Shown here: in pieces, positions 43,743 to 54,537 of the stretch | How the letters are laid out: each line of letters begins with the position of its first letter | Position numbering within the stretch: the stretch's first letter is position 1 | Origin: Adiantum capillus-veneris | Taxonomy: Eukaryota > Streptophyta > Polypodiopsida > Polypodiales > Pteridaceae | DNA length: 64,000 nucleotides | Reading direction: 5' to 3' | Assembly: GCA_014529385.2 (NCBI GenBank) | Contig: CM043959.1 | Span: 85,789,029 to 85,853,028, forward strand | The notes under the pieces: generated by a model | Told to the model about the DNA's origin: nothing | Seen by the model: only the letters and a program-made list of their open reading frames with translations | Database searches by the model: none | Position numbers and translations under genes: made by a program

Positions 43743-45744
43743 TGTCGTGCTGTGACACGTACATAGTGGAAACGCATGCTACAAGATCTATCTTGTATTT
43801 TTTAGATACATAATTATATTTCCTATAGTGTACATATACATATTTAAGTATAATAATAAGTCTTCTATCTCATCGTATTATTTTTCTCAAGGGTAACCTA
43901 TCCTTACTTTACCATCAGAAAATTACTTTACCATCAGAAAATACTATGGGGCAAAAAGCATTGATTCTTTATTTCTACTATTTCATTATCATCTCGCACC
44001 CTAGCTAGATCCTATATCTAGGGTAAACTCCAATATATATATATATTCTATGTATTTTTTATACTTTTCTTATATTTCTTTTTAAATAGCTACTAGGAGA
44101 GAATTAAATCCTAGTGGGACACTAGGTGGCATGATTTCAAAGATACACTTATTTTAACGCATTATTGCAAGCATGATTACAAAACTTTGTCAAGGAGCAA
44201 TGTCAAGCTTTCATATGGCATGAGGTGTCCTTTGGAATTAAATGAAAGTTTAGGCTAAGGAGACCACATGAAGACTTTTGCTGCCATAAATGGACCCTAT
44301 TTTGATGAATTTTTTACACAAGGTTCCAATCCGAATTGGAAAACGATTTTAAAATGAAAATCGTAGCTAATGAGCTGAAGTTTTTGACCATATTTTTACT
44401 TTTTTATTTGGAGCCAACGTTGAGGAGATATGATCAAAATACTGGACCCCTGTCTGCCCACATCATGCAGGGACAACTCATTTCCAGCTTTTCCAATTCC
44501 TGTTCACACTGGCTCCTCTCTTCTTGTGTAAACCCTTGGGGGCTTCCTTCACCTATAAAAGGGGACCTCTTCTTCCTTGAAAAGGAACTCAAGCATCTAA
44601 GCCATTGATGAGAGGAATTCATGAGGGAGTGAGTAGTAACGCCTAATTGTACTTAGCCATTAACATAAGCCCAAGCCTACACTTTTTCCTAGAAGAAGAC
44701 TAGCCATTCTTGCAACAAGCTAACCTTGGAAGATCAGCTCTAATCAAAGAAGGTCTTACACTTGGTGTATCAATCAAAGTGGAATTATCCACTCTTCTTC
44801 TCTCTCCATCAATAATGGTGCCGAAGGGTTTGTCAAGTAAGATGTATTCTACATTGATGTTTTCTTGATTTCTTTTTGTTTTCTTTTTCATCTCTAATCC
44901 AACATATATATATGTATCTAATCTTATCTACTTAAGCAAACCTATCTCTCTCATTCTTAGTAATTCATCCTCTCTGTAAATTCTAGGTTCTCTTTTCTAC
45001 AGGTACATCTCTCCCCGTAGTATCCTTATTGCCTACGGGCAAGAATAGGGCTTGGGAGGGAAACTTCTCATCTCTTCACTTCTCTCATATCTACATTTCT
45101 CACATACTATCCTAGATGAATAACCCACATGATGATCATTTATATCGCTTTCACTCTGTACGATCTATTAGAATTAGCGTATGGATTAGCCGTAAAATAC
45201 ACTTTCAACAAAGTATAGTGTTTCTCTTTGGCCCAGAAAGGCTCAATGAAATACTTCTATCACGAGATCCCATCATACTACCTCTCATAGACTATAATTT
45301 TTCTTTTGATGTAAGCGTAGTTATCTTGCTATGAACCAAGAGGATTTGTACACACAATTAATCCCAATCACTAGACAAAATATATATATTATGGTAAGCA
45401 CAAAACTACAATTCCAAAGAACAATTCGTAGCCTATTTGGTCAGCCAAGATTGAATGCCATTAACTCATCCATTAACCCTTTCATATTACCCATGATACG
45501 ATATGACCATAGCCTTGATGTTTTCATTTTCGTATTGTTTTGACATTCTCTTTTGTGTTCTTTCTTTGTGTGTGTGAGTTCAAGAGAGAAAGAGTGAGTC
45601 TTCTTTGATTGCACTTCTTACCAAACCCTAGTCTTCATGGCATCTATGGTTTAACTCCTTCACATAGTTTTTGTTGAGTTCTCTCACAAACTCTCACAGC
45701 CATAAGCCCGGTGCTTTCCTGGCAAGACCGCAAATTTCTCAACA
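43743..45744 (+). repeat. 5' LTR of gypsy B
   Basis: 2002 bp. It carries a good TATA box (CTATAAAAGG, 44552-44561). A 20-bp stretch (TTACTTTACCATCAGAAAAT) is duplicated near 43912-43950 relative to the 3' LTR. It ends CTCAACA. The leader begins TATTTTTTGTGAACCCGACG, where the primer site should lie; I could not match it to a tRNA. Confidence 0.9.
44552..44561 (+). promoter_or_regulatory. TATA box of gypsy B LTR
   Basis: CTATAAAAGG follows TTCACC; the 3' LTR has the same box at 52545-52554. Transcription would start some 30 bp downstream, near GGACCTCTTCTTCC, giving an R region in the second half of the LTR (inference). Confidence 0.65.
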
Positions 45745-45797
45745 TATTTTTTGTGAACCCGACGCGAATCTGCTAGGGTGAGAGTTTGTGGGTAACC

Positions 45798-48167
45798 ATG
45801 GGTGATCATGTTGAGCAACAGGGTATGCATTTTGACCCAGGAACAATGCAAATGTTTCAAGCATTTGCAATGTTTATGCAACAACAACATGCCACTGAAA
45901 GAAGGGAGATTTCAGCAACGAGGGCCATACAAGCGGTCGTCAACAGAATGGATCAATTCAATGGCAAAAATGTAACCAAGTACTTACGCAAGTATGTGAA
46001 GGAGATGGAGTTGCATCGCGTGTCAGAAGGTGAGATGATTCAAAGCTTTGAGCTAGTTGTTGCTCCAGAAATTAGGGAGCATGTTAGGGCAATTAAAGAC
46101 GGGCATGGGAGAAATTGGGAAGAACTCAAAGTAGCTTTAAAGGAGGAATATTTCATGGAGGACTCTGAGAGAGTGACCAAAAGGACATTTTTAGAATGGG
46201 TAGTCAAGCCAAAGCAAGGACTATCAATAACATAACTACTTAGGGGATTTGAGCGGCGCTATGCACAACTCACATGGACAGAAAGGGCCACACTAGATGC
46301 AGAGAAGACAGATATTTTCTTACAAGCTGCAGGTAAAGAGTTTCAAGAAAATTTGGAGCTTCTTCTTGAAGATAAAGATGCTGAGCAAGGACTAAAGACC
46401 GACTGGAATGAGGTTGAAGGTGCTGTCTCACTGCTTGCCAAATGACAAAGAAGAAGGGACAAGATGGTACTAAACACTACAAGTCCTTCCACCTCAACTC
46501 CTGACAAAATGGTAAAGCCTACTTTTATCGCTCCTAAGTTTGATGAGTCCATGCTAGATGAGCTTGTGAAGGGAATGCGTGACTTGAAGGTGAAGCTTGC
46601 AAAGCTTGAAGAAAAAGGCCAACCATCAGGGCCACTTCCTAGGCAAAGACAACAGCCCAAAGAAGGGTTTGTTAATAGATGTATTTGGTGTGATAGTACA
46701 GACCATGTAAGAAGGGATTGTGATGATTTTAGTGATGCTTTGTCAAAAGATGTTGTCTTTTTTAAGGATGGTAAAATCCACTTAAGAGAGACAGGTCTAC
46801 CTTGAGAACTAACATTGGAAGGGGGAATGCAAACCTTAGTTGAAGATATGGAAACTAAGCATGCCACCTCTTCAGTTGAGGCAGCTACTTATGGAGTAAA
46901 AATTGAGCATTTTTGTGATGAAGAGGTGAGTGACCATCATGGTCAAATTTGGCCAAATGTCATGCAATTAGCTAAAAAGGAAAATCTTACACATGAGATT
47001 CTACATGAAGCAGGTGATTGCATACGTCTAGAAACAGGATGGAATGATCCAGTGGACTCATTGTCAGTGCATGCCTACATTACAAAATGCCAACAAAATG
47101 AGGCAATTGTAGAAGAGAAGCACAGACGTGAGAATTCTGATGAAGGACCATCAAAAAGAGCTTCTAGAACTGGGGGAAGAAGTGACTCAATTCCTTCTCA
47201 AACACCCTCAACAAAAGGAACATCTCCACCTGAAGTACTCATGGAGGAGTCTACAACAGAAAAGAAGAAAGAGCCAACAAAAGGTAAGACAAAAGGCCCA
47301 ACTTATAAACTACAATCTGATATTGAGGTTGCTACAGATTTAAAGAAAGTCTTGGAGGAAAGTATCTTGAATAGCAAGATTGAGTTCACTCTAGGAGAAG
47401 TTCTTGGCATTGCAAAGCGTGAATTCCATGAGGAGATCATTGACATCATCAAGAGGAAGAGGAAAACCCTTGCTGAAGTTTCTCGTCCACAGGTTGAAGG
47501 GGAAACCTCGAAGACACAAGGGATGCAGCTGCAAAATAAGGAGAATGATGGAGCTATGGTAGGATGCTACCAATCTAGTGGGAGAGTGAAGCAAGTGCAT
47601 TTCTCAAATGATGATGAAGAAGTTGAAGATATTCCTAGAAGTTACTATTCACGAAGTCATTGGGCAAGGGCTACTATAGAAACTTTGGTCAAGGTAGGTG
47701 ATCTTGAAGAGCCATTTGTTGCCTTGATTGACCATGGTTCAGAAATAAACATAATGTCAAAGAGTCTCTACAACAAGTGCAAATGGCCAATGGACACAGA
47801 TCATGGTTGGATGGTAAAAGTGGCAAACAGTTCATCCGTTGAATTGTATGCAGCATGTCCAGGTGTGAAGGTGACAATAGGTGATGTAAAGATTGACCAA
47901 AACTTCTTTGTTCAGGATACATATTCATATCATCTCATCCTTGGACAACCCCACATTGTGGGAGTTCGAATGGAAACAAAGGTAATGGACGATGGTTCAG
48001 CATATGCTAGGATACGTAGCAAAGATGGTAAACATGCTGTCCAATTTCTCACAGTTTGTGTAAACCATGAAAGAAATCGTGACAACCTCAGAGAACATCC
48101 TCTACCAAAGGTAAGAAAAGAGTTTCATGATCATAGAGAAATGATGGGTTTTTGCCAAGTACCATAG
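45798..48167 (+). pseudogene. gag-pro: gag-protease frame of gypsy B (three stops)
   Basis: One frame throughout from ATG 45798. Capsid: AMFMQQQHATERREISATR and VKEMELHRVSEGEMIQSFEL, then YFMEDSERVTKRTFLEW. The helical MLDELVKGMRDLKVKLAKLE follows. Zinc knuckle CIWCDSTDHVRRDC (CX2CX4HX4C) at 46680-46721. Then a long charged linker and the aspartic protease VALIDHGSEINIMSKSLY (GAC at 47730). The protease motif is D-H-G, not D-S/T-G. Stops at 46233 (TAA), 46443 (TGA) and 46803 (TGA) interrupt it; element A has sense codons at the first two of these points (Glu, Arg). The frame closes at 48165, past the frameshift site. Confidence 0.85.
48146..48152 (+). promoter_or_regulatory. Putative -1 ribosomal frameshift site GGGTTTT
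   Basis: In the gag-protease frame the codons are ATG GGT TTT TGC, so the heptamer sits as G_GGT_TTT, the canonical slippery phase. Slipping back one base continues as TTG CCA AGT ACC ATA, exactly the first codons of the pol frame. The gag-protease stop lies 13 bases after the heptamer. Element A keeps the same heptamer in the same phase (7611-7617). A stimulatory RNA structure downstream was not modelled. Confidence 0.75.
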
Positions 48168-51100
48168 TAAAGCAGGATTGCAGTGGTACAGAAAGAAAAA
48201 GGGTCTCGCCTGATCCAAAAATAGGTGAAACTTTCTCAATGAGCTCCTTGGTAACAAGGAATGGATCAGTATATTTTACAAAACTTGAAGATTTGAAGAG
48301 ATATGAGAGGCAATATGTGCATAATGTACAAATAGGCATGAAAAAGAGTGGGTTGCTAAAGCCTACTAAAAATGTTTTGGGTTTGTGTGAACAAGTTTCT
48401 TTTGTAGATACTATGGGTGAGCTTGATGCTATAATGAGGTCTAGTTTGCATCTTGAAAATGAAGTTGTGGAAGTTTGCTCTATGGAAATGTATCAAGTAA
48501 TAGAAGCCTTCAAAAGAAAGCCAAACAGTTGCCCAGAAGTCCATGTTGAAACTAAATACAAGAGTGTAGCAAAGAAGGTGAAACCAGTAGCTTCACCCTT
48601 ACCACCCAACAACAGGGAAAAGATTGAACAGGCTTCTTTACAACCAAGTTTGCGGAATCCTAAAAAGATCGGGAATACCTTCACAAAGGAGTCTTTTCAA
48701 GAGTTGCAGATTGGTTGCGAGGAGTTTCTAACACAGGAGGAGACAAAGTGCTTCAAAGAAATGCTTTCAAAGCATGGTAAGGCTTTTGCATTTGAGCCAC
48801 ATGAGATAGGATGTGTTGATCCTTATATTGTAGCTCCTATGGTAATTTTCACAATACCTCATGTGCCTTGGAATCTGCGGCCTATTCCGGTTCCAAAGGC
48901 TCATTTGCCAAAGTTATTAGAGCTACTGAATGAGAAAATCAAAATGGTAATCTTGGAGCCTTCTTGTGCTCTATACTCAAACAGGTGGTTCACAGTTCCA
49001 AAGAAGAATGGTTCTCTACGCTTCATCCAAGATATGCAACCAGTGAACAAGGTGACAATTAGAAATGTAGGTACAGGTCCAATTGTGGATGAATTTGCAG
49101 AGGCGTTTGCAGGGAGGGCAATCTACTCAATGGGGGATCTCTACTCAGGGTATGATCAATTTCAGCTTGCAATCGAAAGCAGAGACTTGACAACCATGAA
49201 GACACCTTTGGGTTTGGTAAGGATGTGTACCTTGCCACAGGGAGCAACCAACTCGGTTGCACATATGATGAATGGGATGAATAAGGTCTTATGTGACTTT
49301 ATTCCTCAAATCACAATGCCTTTCATTGATGATTTGCCTATCAAAGGATGTGAAGAAAGTGACAAAGATGAAGCTTTGGATCTCAAGGGATGTCGCAGGT
49401 TGGTGGTAAATCACATAAATGATTGTGATAAAATTTTGTCTAGGTTGGAAGAAGTGAATCTTACATTGTCAGGGAAAAAGTCTATGTTTGGTGTCAAAGA
49501 AGTGCTCATTGTGGGGCACATGTGCGGGCCATATGGTAGGAAACCTTGTCCATCAAAGGTAGATGCCATCCAAAGAATGAAAGAAATATGCAATAGCATC
49601 ACTGAGGTTAGAAGGTTTCTGGGAGCATGTGTCTTCTATGTTATTTGGATTCCACATTATGCACATATAGCTGATCCTCTTTATCAGCTGCTTAGAAAGA
49701 ATCAAAAGTTTAAATGGACAGAAGCACATGTAAAATCCATGAAAAAGCTAAAGAAGTTACTCCAGTCAGCAACGACTTTGAGAAAGGTAGACTATGAGTG
49801 TCAAAGGCCAGTGATTGTGATAGTAGATACCAGTCCTACAGGGATTGGATGGGCAATAGGGCAAGATGACAAAGAAGGACATAGGTATGTGGTAAGATTT
49901 GGAGCAAAGGTACTAAGTGCTCGCCAAAGAAACTATCCACAGATAAAGAGAGAGTTATGGGGTATGGTTACAGCCTTGAAAAGTGGGAAAGAGTACCTAA
50001 TTGGTGCATGTGTGGTTGTAGAAACAGATTGTCTACCACTTCTTGGGATGATTACAAGCTTCTCAACACCAGACATTGCTATGTTGCGGTGGATTGCCTA
50101 CATTAAGTCCTTAAATCCCGAGTTTAAGCACATTGCAGGTAAAGACAATACAGTGGCAGATATGCTATCAAGGGCAAGGTATGAAGATGAGTCACAAATG
50201 ATTGATGAGGGAGATGATGTAGGCACAAAATTCTATTCTATCTCTCATGTCAAAGGTAACAATGTTTGCATGAATAATTCACTTGAATTGTTCTTGAAAG
50301 ATCTTTATGAAGGTGATTGGCTTTCTATTGGAAGGTACTTGAGTACTCTAACAAAACAGGATGATTGGTCTGAACAAGAATTCAAGAGGATACGCAGGAA
50401 AGCATATGGGTACTTTTTAAGGGATGGTTACTTGTGGAAGCATCCTAAACAAAAGGGTGTTGCACCACAACGGGTTATATGTAAAAAAGAGACTCAAGTA
50501 AAGCTCATGCAAGAGTTTCATGAGAGTCGATGGGCTGGACACAGGGGTGTGTGGGCAACCTTCTCCAAGTTCAAAGAAAAATACTGGTGGAAGGGTATGT
50601 ATAAAGATGTATCTCAGTTTGTAGAGTCATGTGTAACTTGTCAAATGTATTCAAATGTTCGACATCGTGATGGATTGCACCCTACATATCCACTAGCCAT
50701 GCACTATAAATGGGTTGTGGATCTAGTCACGATGCCTTTAGGACTCTGGCAGATGAGATACTTGGTTCTTGCACGAGAGGACCTAACTAACCAGGTTGAA
50801 GGAAGAGCATTAAGAGCTAAGACCATAGAAGCTGTGTGCAAATTCCTTCTTGATGAGGTGATTTGCCGTTATGGTTGTGTGGGAAAAATCACTGCAGATC
50901 GAGGTGAACTCGATGCCGAAGAAGCAAGGGAGTTCTTTTCTAGATTAGGGATCAAGCTTTCTCTTACTACAGCTTACAACCTTGAAGGCAATGGAAAGAG
51001 TGAAAGAGGGCATCCTCCTATCATCAAAGCTTTGGCCAAGGCTTGCGAAGGAAGAGTTGGTGAGTGGCCAAAATTGTTACCATATGCTTTATGGGCTGAT

Positions 51101-51697
51101 CGTACAACACATAGCTCAGTAACTGGCTACATGCCTGCGGAGCTAATGCATGGTCAAAAGCCAGTGATGCCGATTGAGGATACAATTCCCACATGGAATG
51201 TAATACCTTGGCAAGAGGGGCTTAGTAGGGAAGATCTCCTTGCACTGCGTATAAGGCAGCTAGAGAGAAGACCTCGAGACATTGAAGCTGCAAAAGAACG
51301 ACTCAAAAATGCAAGGTTGAAAAACAAGGACTATTTTGATAAGCGACATCGACTCAGGAGCAAAGCAATTGACAAAGGTGACTGGGTTTTAGTGTATGAT
51401 AGTAGCCTTGATAACCAGCACACAGTCATGCGTAAGTTCTCAAAAAGATGGTTTGGATCGTATGTTGTAAAGCATGTACATGAAAATGCTACTTACAGCT
51501 TGTCTGAACTAGATGGTACAGAAGTAAAGATTCCCATTGCAGGAAAAAGGATTAAAATGTTTAAGAGAAGAGGAGACAATGATCTAGAAGATATTGATGA
51601 GGAAGAAGAGAAAAACACAGGTGAAGATCAAAGTGAACATGAAGCTTTGGAATCATCCAGTGAAGAAGAAGACAAGCAAGATGTACAAGAGGTCTAA
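48152..51697 (+). CDS. pol: Pol polyprotein of gypsy B: RT-RNase H-integrase
   Basis: 1181 codons with no stop, in the -1 frame relative to protease, and without its own ATG at the start (it begins at a TTG inside the slippery site). RT: VIFTIPHVPWNLRP (near residue 232), RWFTVPKKNGSLRFIQD, YSMGDLYSGYDQF (first Asp) and the catalytic box FIDD at 391-394. RNase H: VDTSPTGIGWA (Asp 559), KRELWGM, DCLPLLGM and ADMLSRARYEDE. Integrase: H790-x6-H...C-x2-C zinc site, then D857, D916 and E951 (last spacing 34). The C-terminal part is basic then acidic, with no chromodomain. It replicates and inserts the element. FIDD replaces the usual YxDD. Motif spacing recalls basidiomycete gypsy polymerases (recalled knowledge). 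Confidence 0.92.
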   Translation: MPSTIVKQDCSGTERKRVSPDPKIGETFSMSSLVTRNGSVYFTKLEDLKRYERQYVHNVQIGMKKSGLLKPTKNVLGLCEQVSFVDTMGELDAIMRSSLHLENEVVEVCSMEMYQVIEAFKRKPNSCPEVHVETKYKSVAKKVKPVASPLPPNNREKIEQASLQPSLRNPKKIGNTFTKESFQELQIGCEEFLTQEETKCFKEMLSKHGKAFAFEPHEIGCVDPYIVAPMVIFTIPHVPWNLRPIPVPKAHLPKLLELLNEKIKMVILEPSCALYSNRWFTVPKKNGSLRFIQDMQPVNKVTIRNVGTGPIVDEFAEAFAGRAIYSMGDLYSGYDQFQLAIESRDLTTMKTPLGLVRMCTLPQGATNSVAHMMNGMNKVLCDFIPQITMPFIDDLPIKGCEESDKDEALDLKGCRRLVVNHINDCDKILSRLEEVNLTLSGKKSMFGVKEVLIVGHMCGPYGRKPCPSKVDAIQRMKEICNSITEVRRFLGACVFYVIWIPHYAHIADPLYQLLRKNQKFKWTEAHVKSMKKLKKLLQSATTLRKVDYECQRPVIVIVDTSPTGIGWAIGQDDKEGHRYVVRFGAKVLSARQRNYPQIKRELWGMVTALKSGKEYLIGACVVVETDCLPLLGMITSFSTPDIAMLRWIAYIKSLNPEFKHIAGKDNTVADMLSRARYEDESQMIDEGDDVGTKFYSISHVKGNNVCMNNSLELFLKDLYEGDWLSIGRYLSTLTKQDDWSEQEFKRIRRKAYGYFLRDGYLWKHPKQKGVAPQRVICKKETQVKLMQEFHESRWAGHRGVWATFSKFKEKYWWKGMYKDVSQFVESCVTCQMYSNVRHRDGLHPTYPLAMHYKWVVDLVTMPLGLWQMRYLVLAREDLTNQVEGRALRAKTIEAVCKFLLDEVICRYGCVGKITADRGELDAEEAREFFSRLGIKLSLTTAYNLEGNGKSERGHPPIIKALAKACEGRVGEWPKLLPYALWADRTTHSSVTGYMPAELMHGQKPVMPIEDTIPTWNVIPWQEGLSREDLLALRIRQLERRPRDIEAAKERLKNARLKNKDYFDKRHRLRSKAIDKGDWVLVYDSSLDNQHTVMRKFSKRWFGSYVVKHVHENATYSLSELDGTEVKIPIAGKRIKMFKRRGDNDLEDIDEEEEKNTGEDQSEHEALESSSEEEDKQDVQEV

Positions 51698-51755
51698 TCT
51701 TACAAAGAGACAATGTGGCACATACCAGAGGATGTGTAGGTTTAGAGGGGGTGGA

Positions 51756-53736
51756 TGTCGTGCTGTGACACGTACATAGTGGGAACGCATGCTACAAGAT
51801 CTATCTTGTATTTTTTTAGATACATAATTATATTTCCTATAGTGTACATATACATATTTAAGTATAATAATAAGTCTTCTATCTCATCCTATTATTTTTC
51901 TCAAAGGTAACCTATCCTTACTTTACCATCAGAAAATACTATGGGGCAAAAAGCATTGATTCTTTATTTCTACTATTTCATTATCATCTCACACCCTAGC
52001 TAGATCCTATATCTAGGGTAAACTCCAATATATATATATTCTATGTATTTTTTATACTTTTCTTATATTTCTTTTTAAATAGCTACTAGGAGAGAATCAA
52101 ATCCTAGTGGGACACCAGGTGGCATGATTTCAAAGATACACTTATTTTAATGCATTATTGCAAGCATGATTACAAAACTTTGTCAAGGAGCAATGTCATG
52201 CTTTCATATGGCATGAGGTGTCCTTTGGAATTAAATGAAAGTCTAGGCTAAGGAGACCACATGAAGACTTTTGCTGCCATAAATGGACCCTATTTTGATG
52301 AATATTTTACACAAGGTTCCAATCCGAATTGGAAAACGATTTTAAAATGAAAATCGTAGCTAATGAGCTGAAGTTTTTGCCCATATTTTTACTTTTTTAT
52401 TTGGAGCCACCGTTGAGGAGATATGATCAAAATACTGGACCCCAGTCTGCCCACATCATGCAGGGACAACTCATTTCCAACTTTTCCAATTCCTGTTCAC
52501 ACTGGCTCCTCTCTTCTTGTGTAAACCCTTGGGGGCTCCCTTCACCTATAAAAGGGGACCTCTTCTTCCTTGAAAAGGAACTCAAGCATCTAAGCCATTG
52601 ATGAGAGGAATTCATGAGGGAGTGAGTAGTAACGCCTAATTGTACTTAGCCATTAACATAAGCCCAAGCCTACACTTTTTCCTAGATGAAGACTAGCCAT
52701 TCTTGCAACAAGCTAACCTCGGAAGATCAACTCTAATCAAAGAAGGTCTTACACTTGGTGTATCAATCAAAGTGGAATTATCCACTCTTCTTCTCTCTCC
52801 ATCAATAATGGTGCCGAAGGGTTTGTCAAGTAAGATGTATTCTACATTGATGTTTTCTTGATTTCTTTTTGTTTTCTTTTTCATCTCTAATCCAACATAT
52901 ATATATGTATCTAATCTCATCTACTTAAGCAAACCTATCTCTCTCATTCTTAGTAATTCATCCTCTCTGCAAATTCTAGGTTCTCTTTTCTACAGGTACA
53001 TCTCTCCCCGTGGTATCCTTATTGCCTACGGGCAAGAATAGGGCTTGGGAGGAAAACTTCTCATCTCTTCACTTCTCTCATATCTACATTTCTCACATAC
53101 TATCCTAGATGAATAACCCACATGATGATCATTTCTATCGCTTTCACTCTGTACGATCTATTAGAATTAACGTATGGATTAGCCGAAAATACACTTTCAA
53201 CAACGTATAGTGTTTCTCTTTGGCCCAGAAAGGCTCAATGAAATACTTCTATCACCGGATCCCATCATACTACCTCTCATAGACTATAATTTTTCTTTTG
53301 ATGTAAGCGTAGTTATCTTGCTATGAACCAAGAGGATTTGTACACACAATTAATCCCAATCACTAGACAAAATATATATATTATGGTAAGCACAAAACTA
53401 CAATTCCAAAGAACAATTCGTAGCCTATTTGGTCAGCCAAGATTGAATGCCATTAACTCATCCATTAACCCTTTCATATTGCCCATGATACGATCTGACC
53501 ATAGCCTTGATGTTTTCATTTTCGTATTGTTTTGACATTCTCTTTTGTGTTCTTTCTTTGTGTGTGTGAGTGCAAGAGAGAAAGAGTGAGTCTTCTTTGA
53601 TTGCACTTCTTACCAAACCCTAGTCTTCATGGCATCTATGGTTTAACTCCTTCACATAGTTTTTGTTGAGTTCTCTCACAAACTCTCACAGCCATAAGCC
53701 CGGTGCTTTCCTGACAAGACCGCAAATTTCTCGACA
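51756..53736 (+). repeat. 3' LTR of gypsy B
   Basis: 1981 bp, preceded by the purine tract TTTAGAGGGGGTGGA. It begins TGTCGTGCTGTGACACG and ends CTCGACA, then the target duplication acgt. It is about 98% identical to the 5' LTR. Short open frames in both LTRs (44336 and 52329) are shared only because the LTRs are identical. Confidence 0.92.
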
Positions 53737-53814
53737 ACGTGGACTACGGGTCACCCACAATCCATGTGGAAGTGGCCACATGGAGGGTCCGCATGTACTC
53801 GAGGGGGTCCCACG

Positions 53815-53908
<94 letters not shown>

Positions 53909-54034
53909 CGGGAGGGGGGTTCCCACATGGGAAGAGCTCTAGAGAGAGAGGGGGTTTCCACGGAGGAATAGAGAGAGAGGGGGGGGCTTCCCATGTGGGG
54001 GGGGGGGGGGGGGGGGGGGTTCCCTTGGGGAAAA

Positions 54035-54081
<47 letters not shown>

Positions 54082-54204
54082 GAGAGCAAGGCCCAGGGGG
54101 AAGGGGAGGGGGTGAGAAGAGAGATAGTGAGAGAGGGTGGGCGGGGACCATGGGGGAAGTGCGATGGGAGGAGAGCGAGAGAGAGAGAGAGAGAGGAGAG
54201 AGAG

Positions 54205-54272
<68 letters not shown>

Positions 54273-54325
54273 GGAGGGTGCGCTTCCCGTGAGGGAAGGG
54301 GAGGGGGAGTAGTGTGGAAGGAAGG

Positions 54326-54370
<45 letters not shown>
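53737..54370. repeat. GA/G-rich low-complexity block with G30 run
   Basis: (GA)n at 53817-53908, 54029-54090, 54176-54240 and 54331-54367, and poly-G at 53997-54019 (23 G) and 54242-54271 (30 G). All long open frames on either strand are compositional. No gene. Confidence 0.9.
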
Positions 54371-54371
<1 letters not shown>

Positions 54372-54537
54372 ATTTAGAAAAATTATTTTAAAATTTAAAT
54401 TTAATTTGGATTTAAATATTTATTAAATGTTGTTAATAGCTACTAAGACAAATATTAAATGCTCCTAACTCTTCCAAATACAATTAAACATTCTCACTCT
54501 CATGTTTTCAATGTAGTACTCATCTTTTTAACTCTAC

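Larger units (their letters stand above)
43743..53736 (+). mobile_element. Ty3/gypsy LTR retrotransposon B (young, nearly complete)
   Basis: A complete 9.99-kb element. LTRs of 2002 and 1981 bp have TGTCGTGC...CGACA/CAACA ends and a 4-bp flanking duplication (acgt at 43739-43742 and 53737-53740). It has a leader, a gag-protease frame, a pol frame entered by -1 frameshift, and a purine tract (51741-51755). By eye the LTRs differ by roughly 30-35 substitutions and a few small indels (about 98% identity), so insertion is fairly recent. Three stops in gag-protease make this copy non-autonomous, while pol is fully open. Confidence 0.95.

Noticed and set aside
44336-44608. 90-codon frame repeated at 52329-52601
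   Set aside because: It is inside the two LTRs of gypsy B and is conserved only as LTR sequence.
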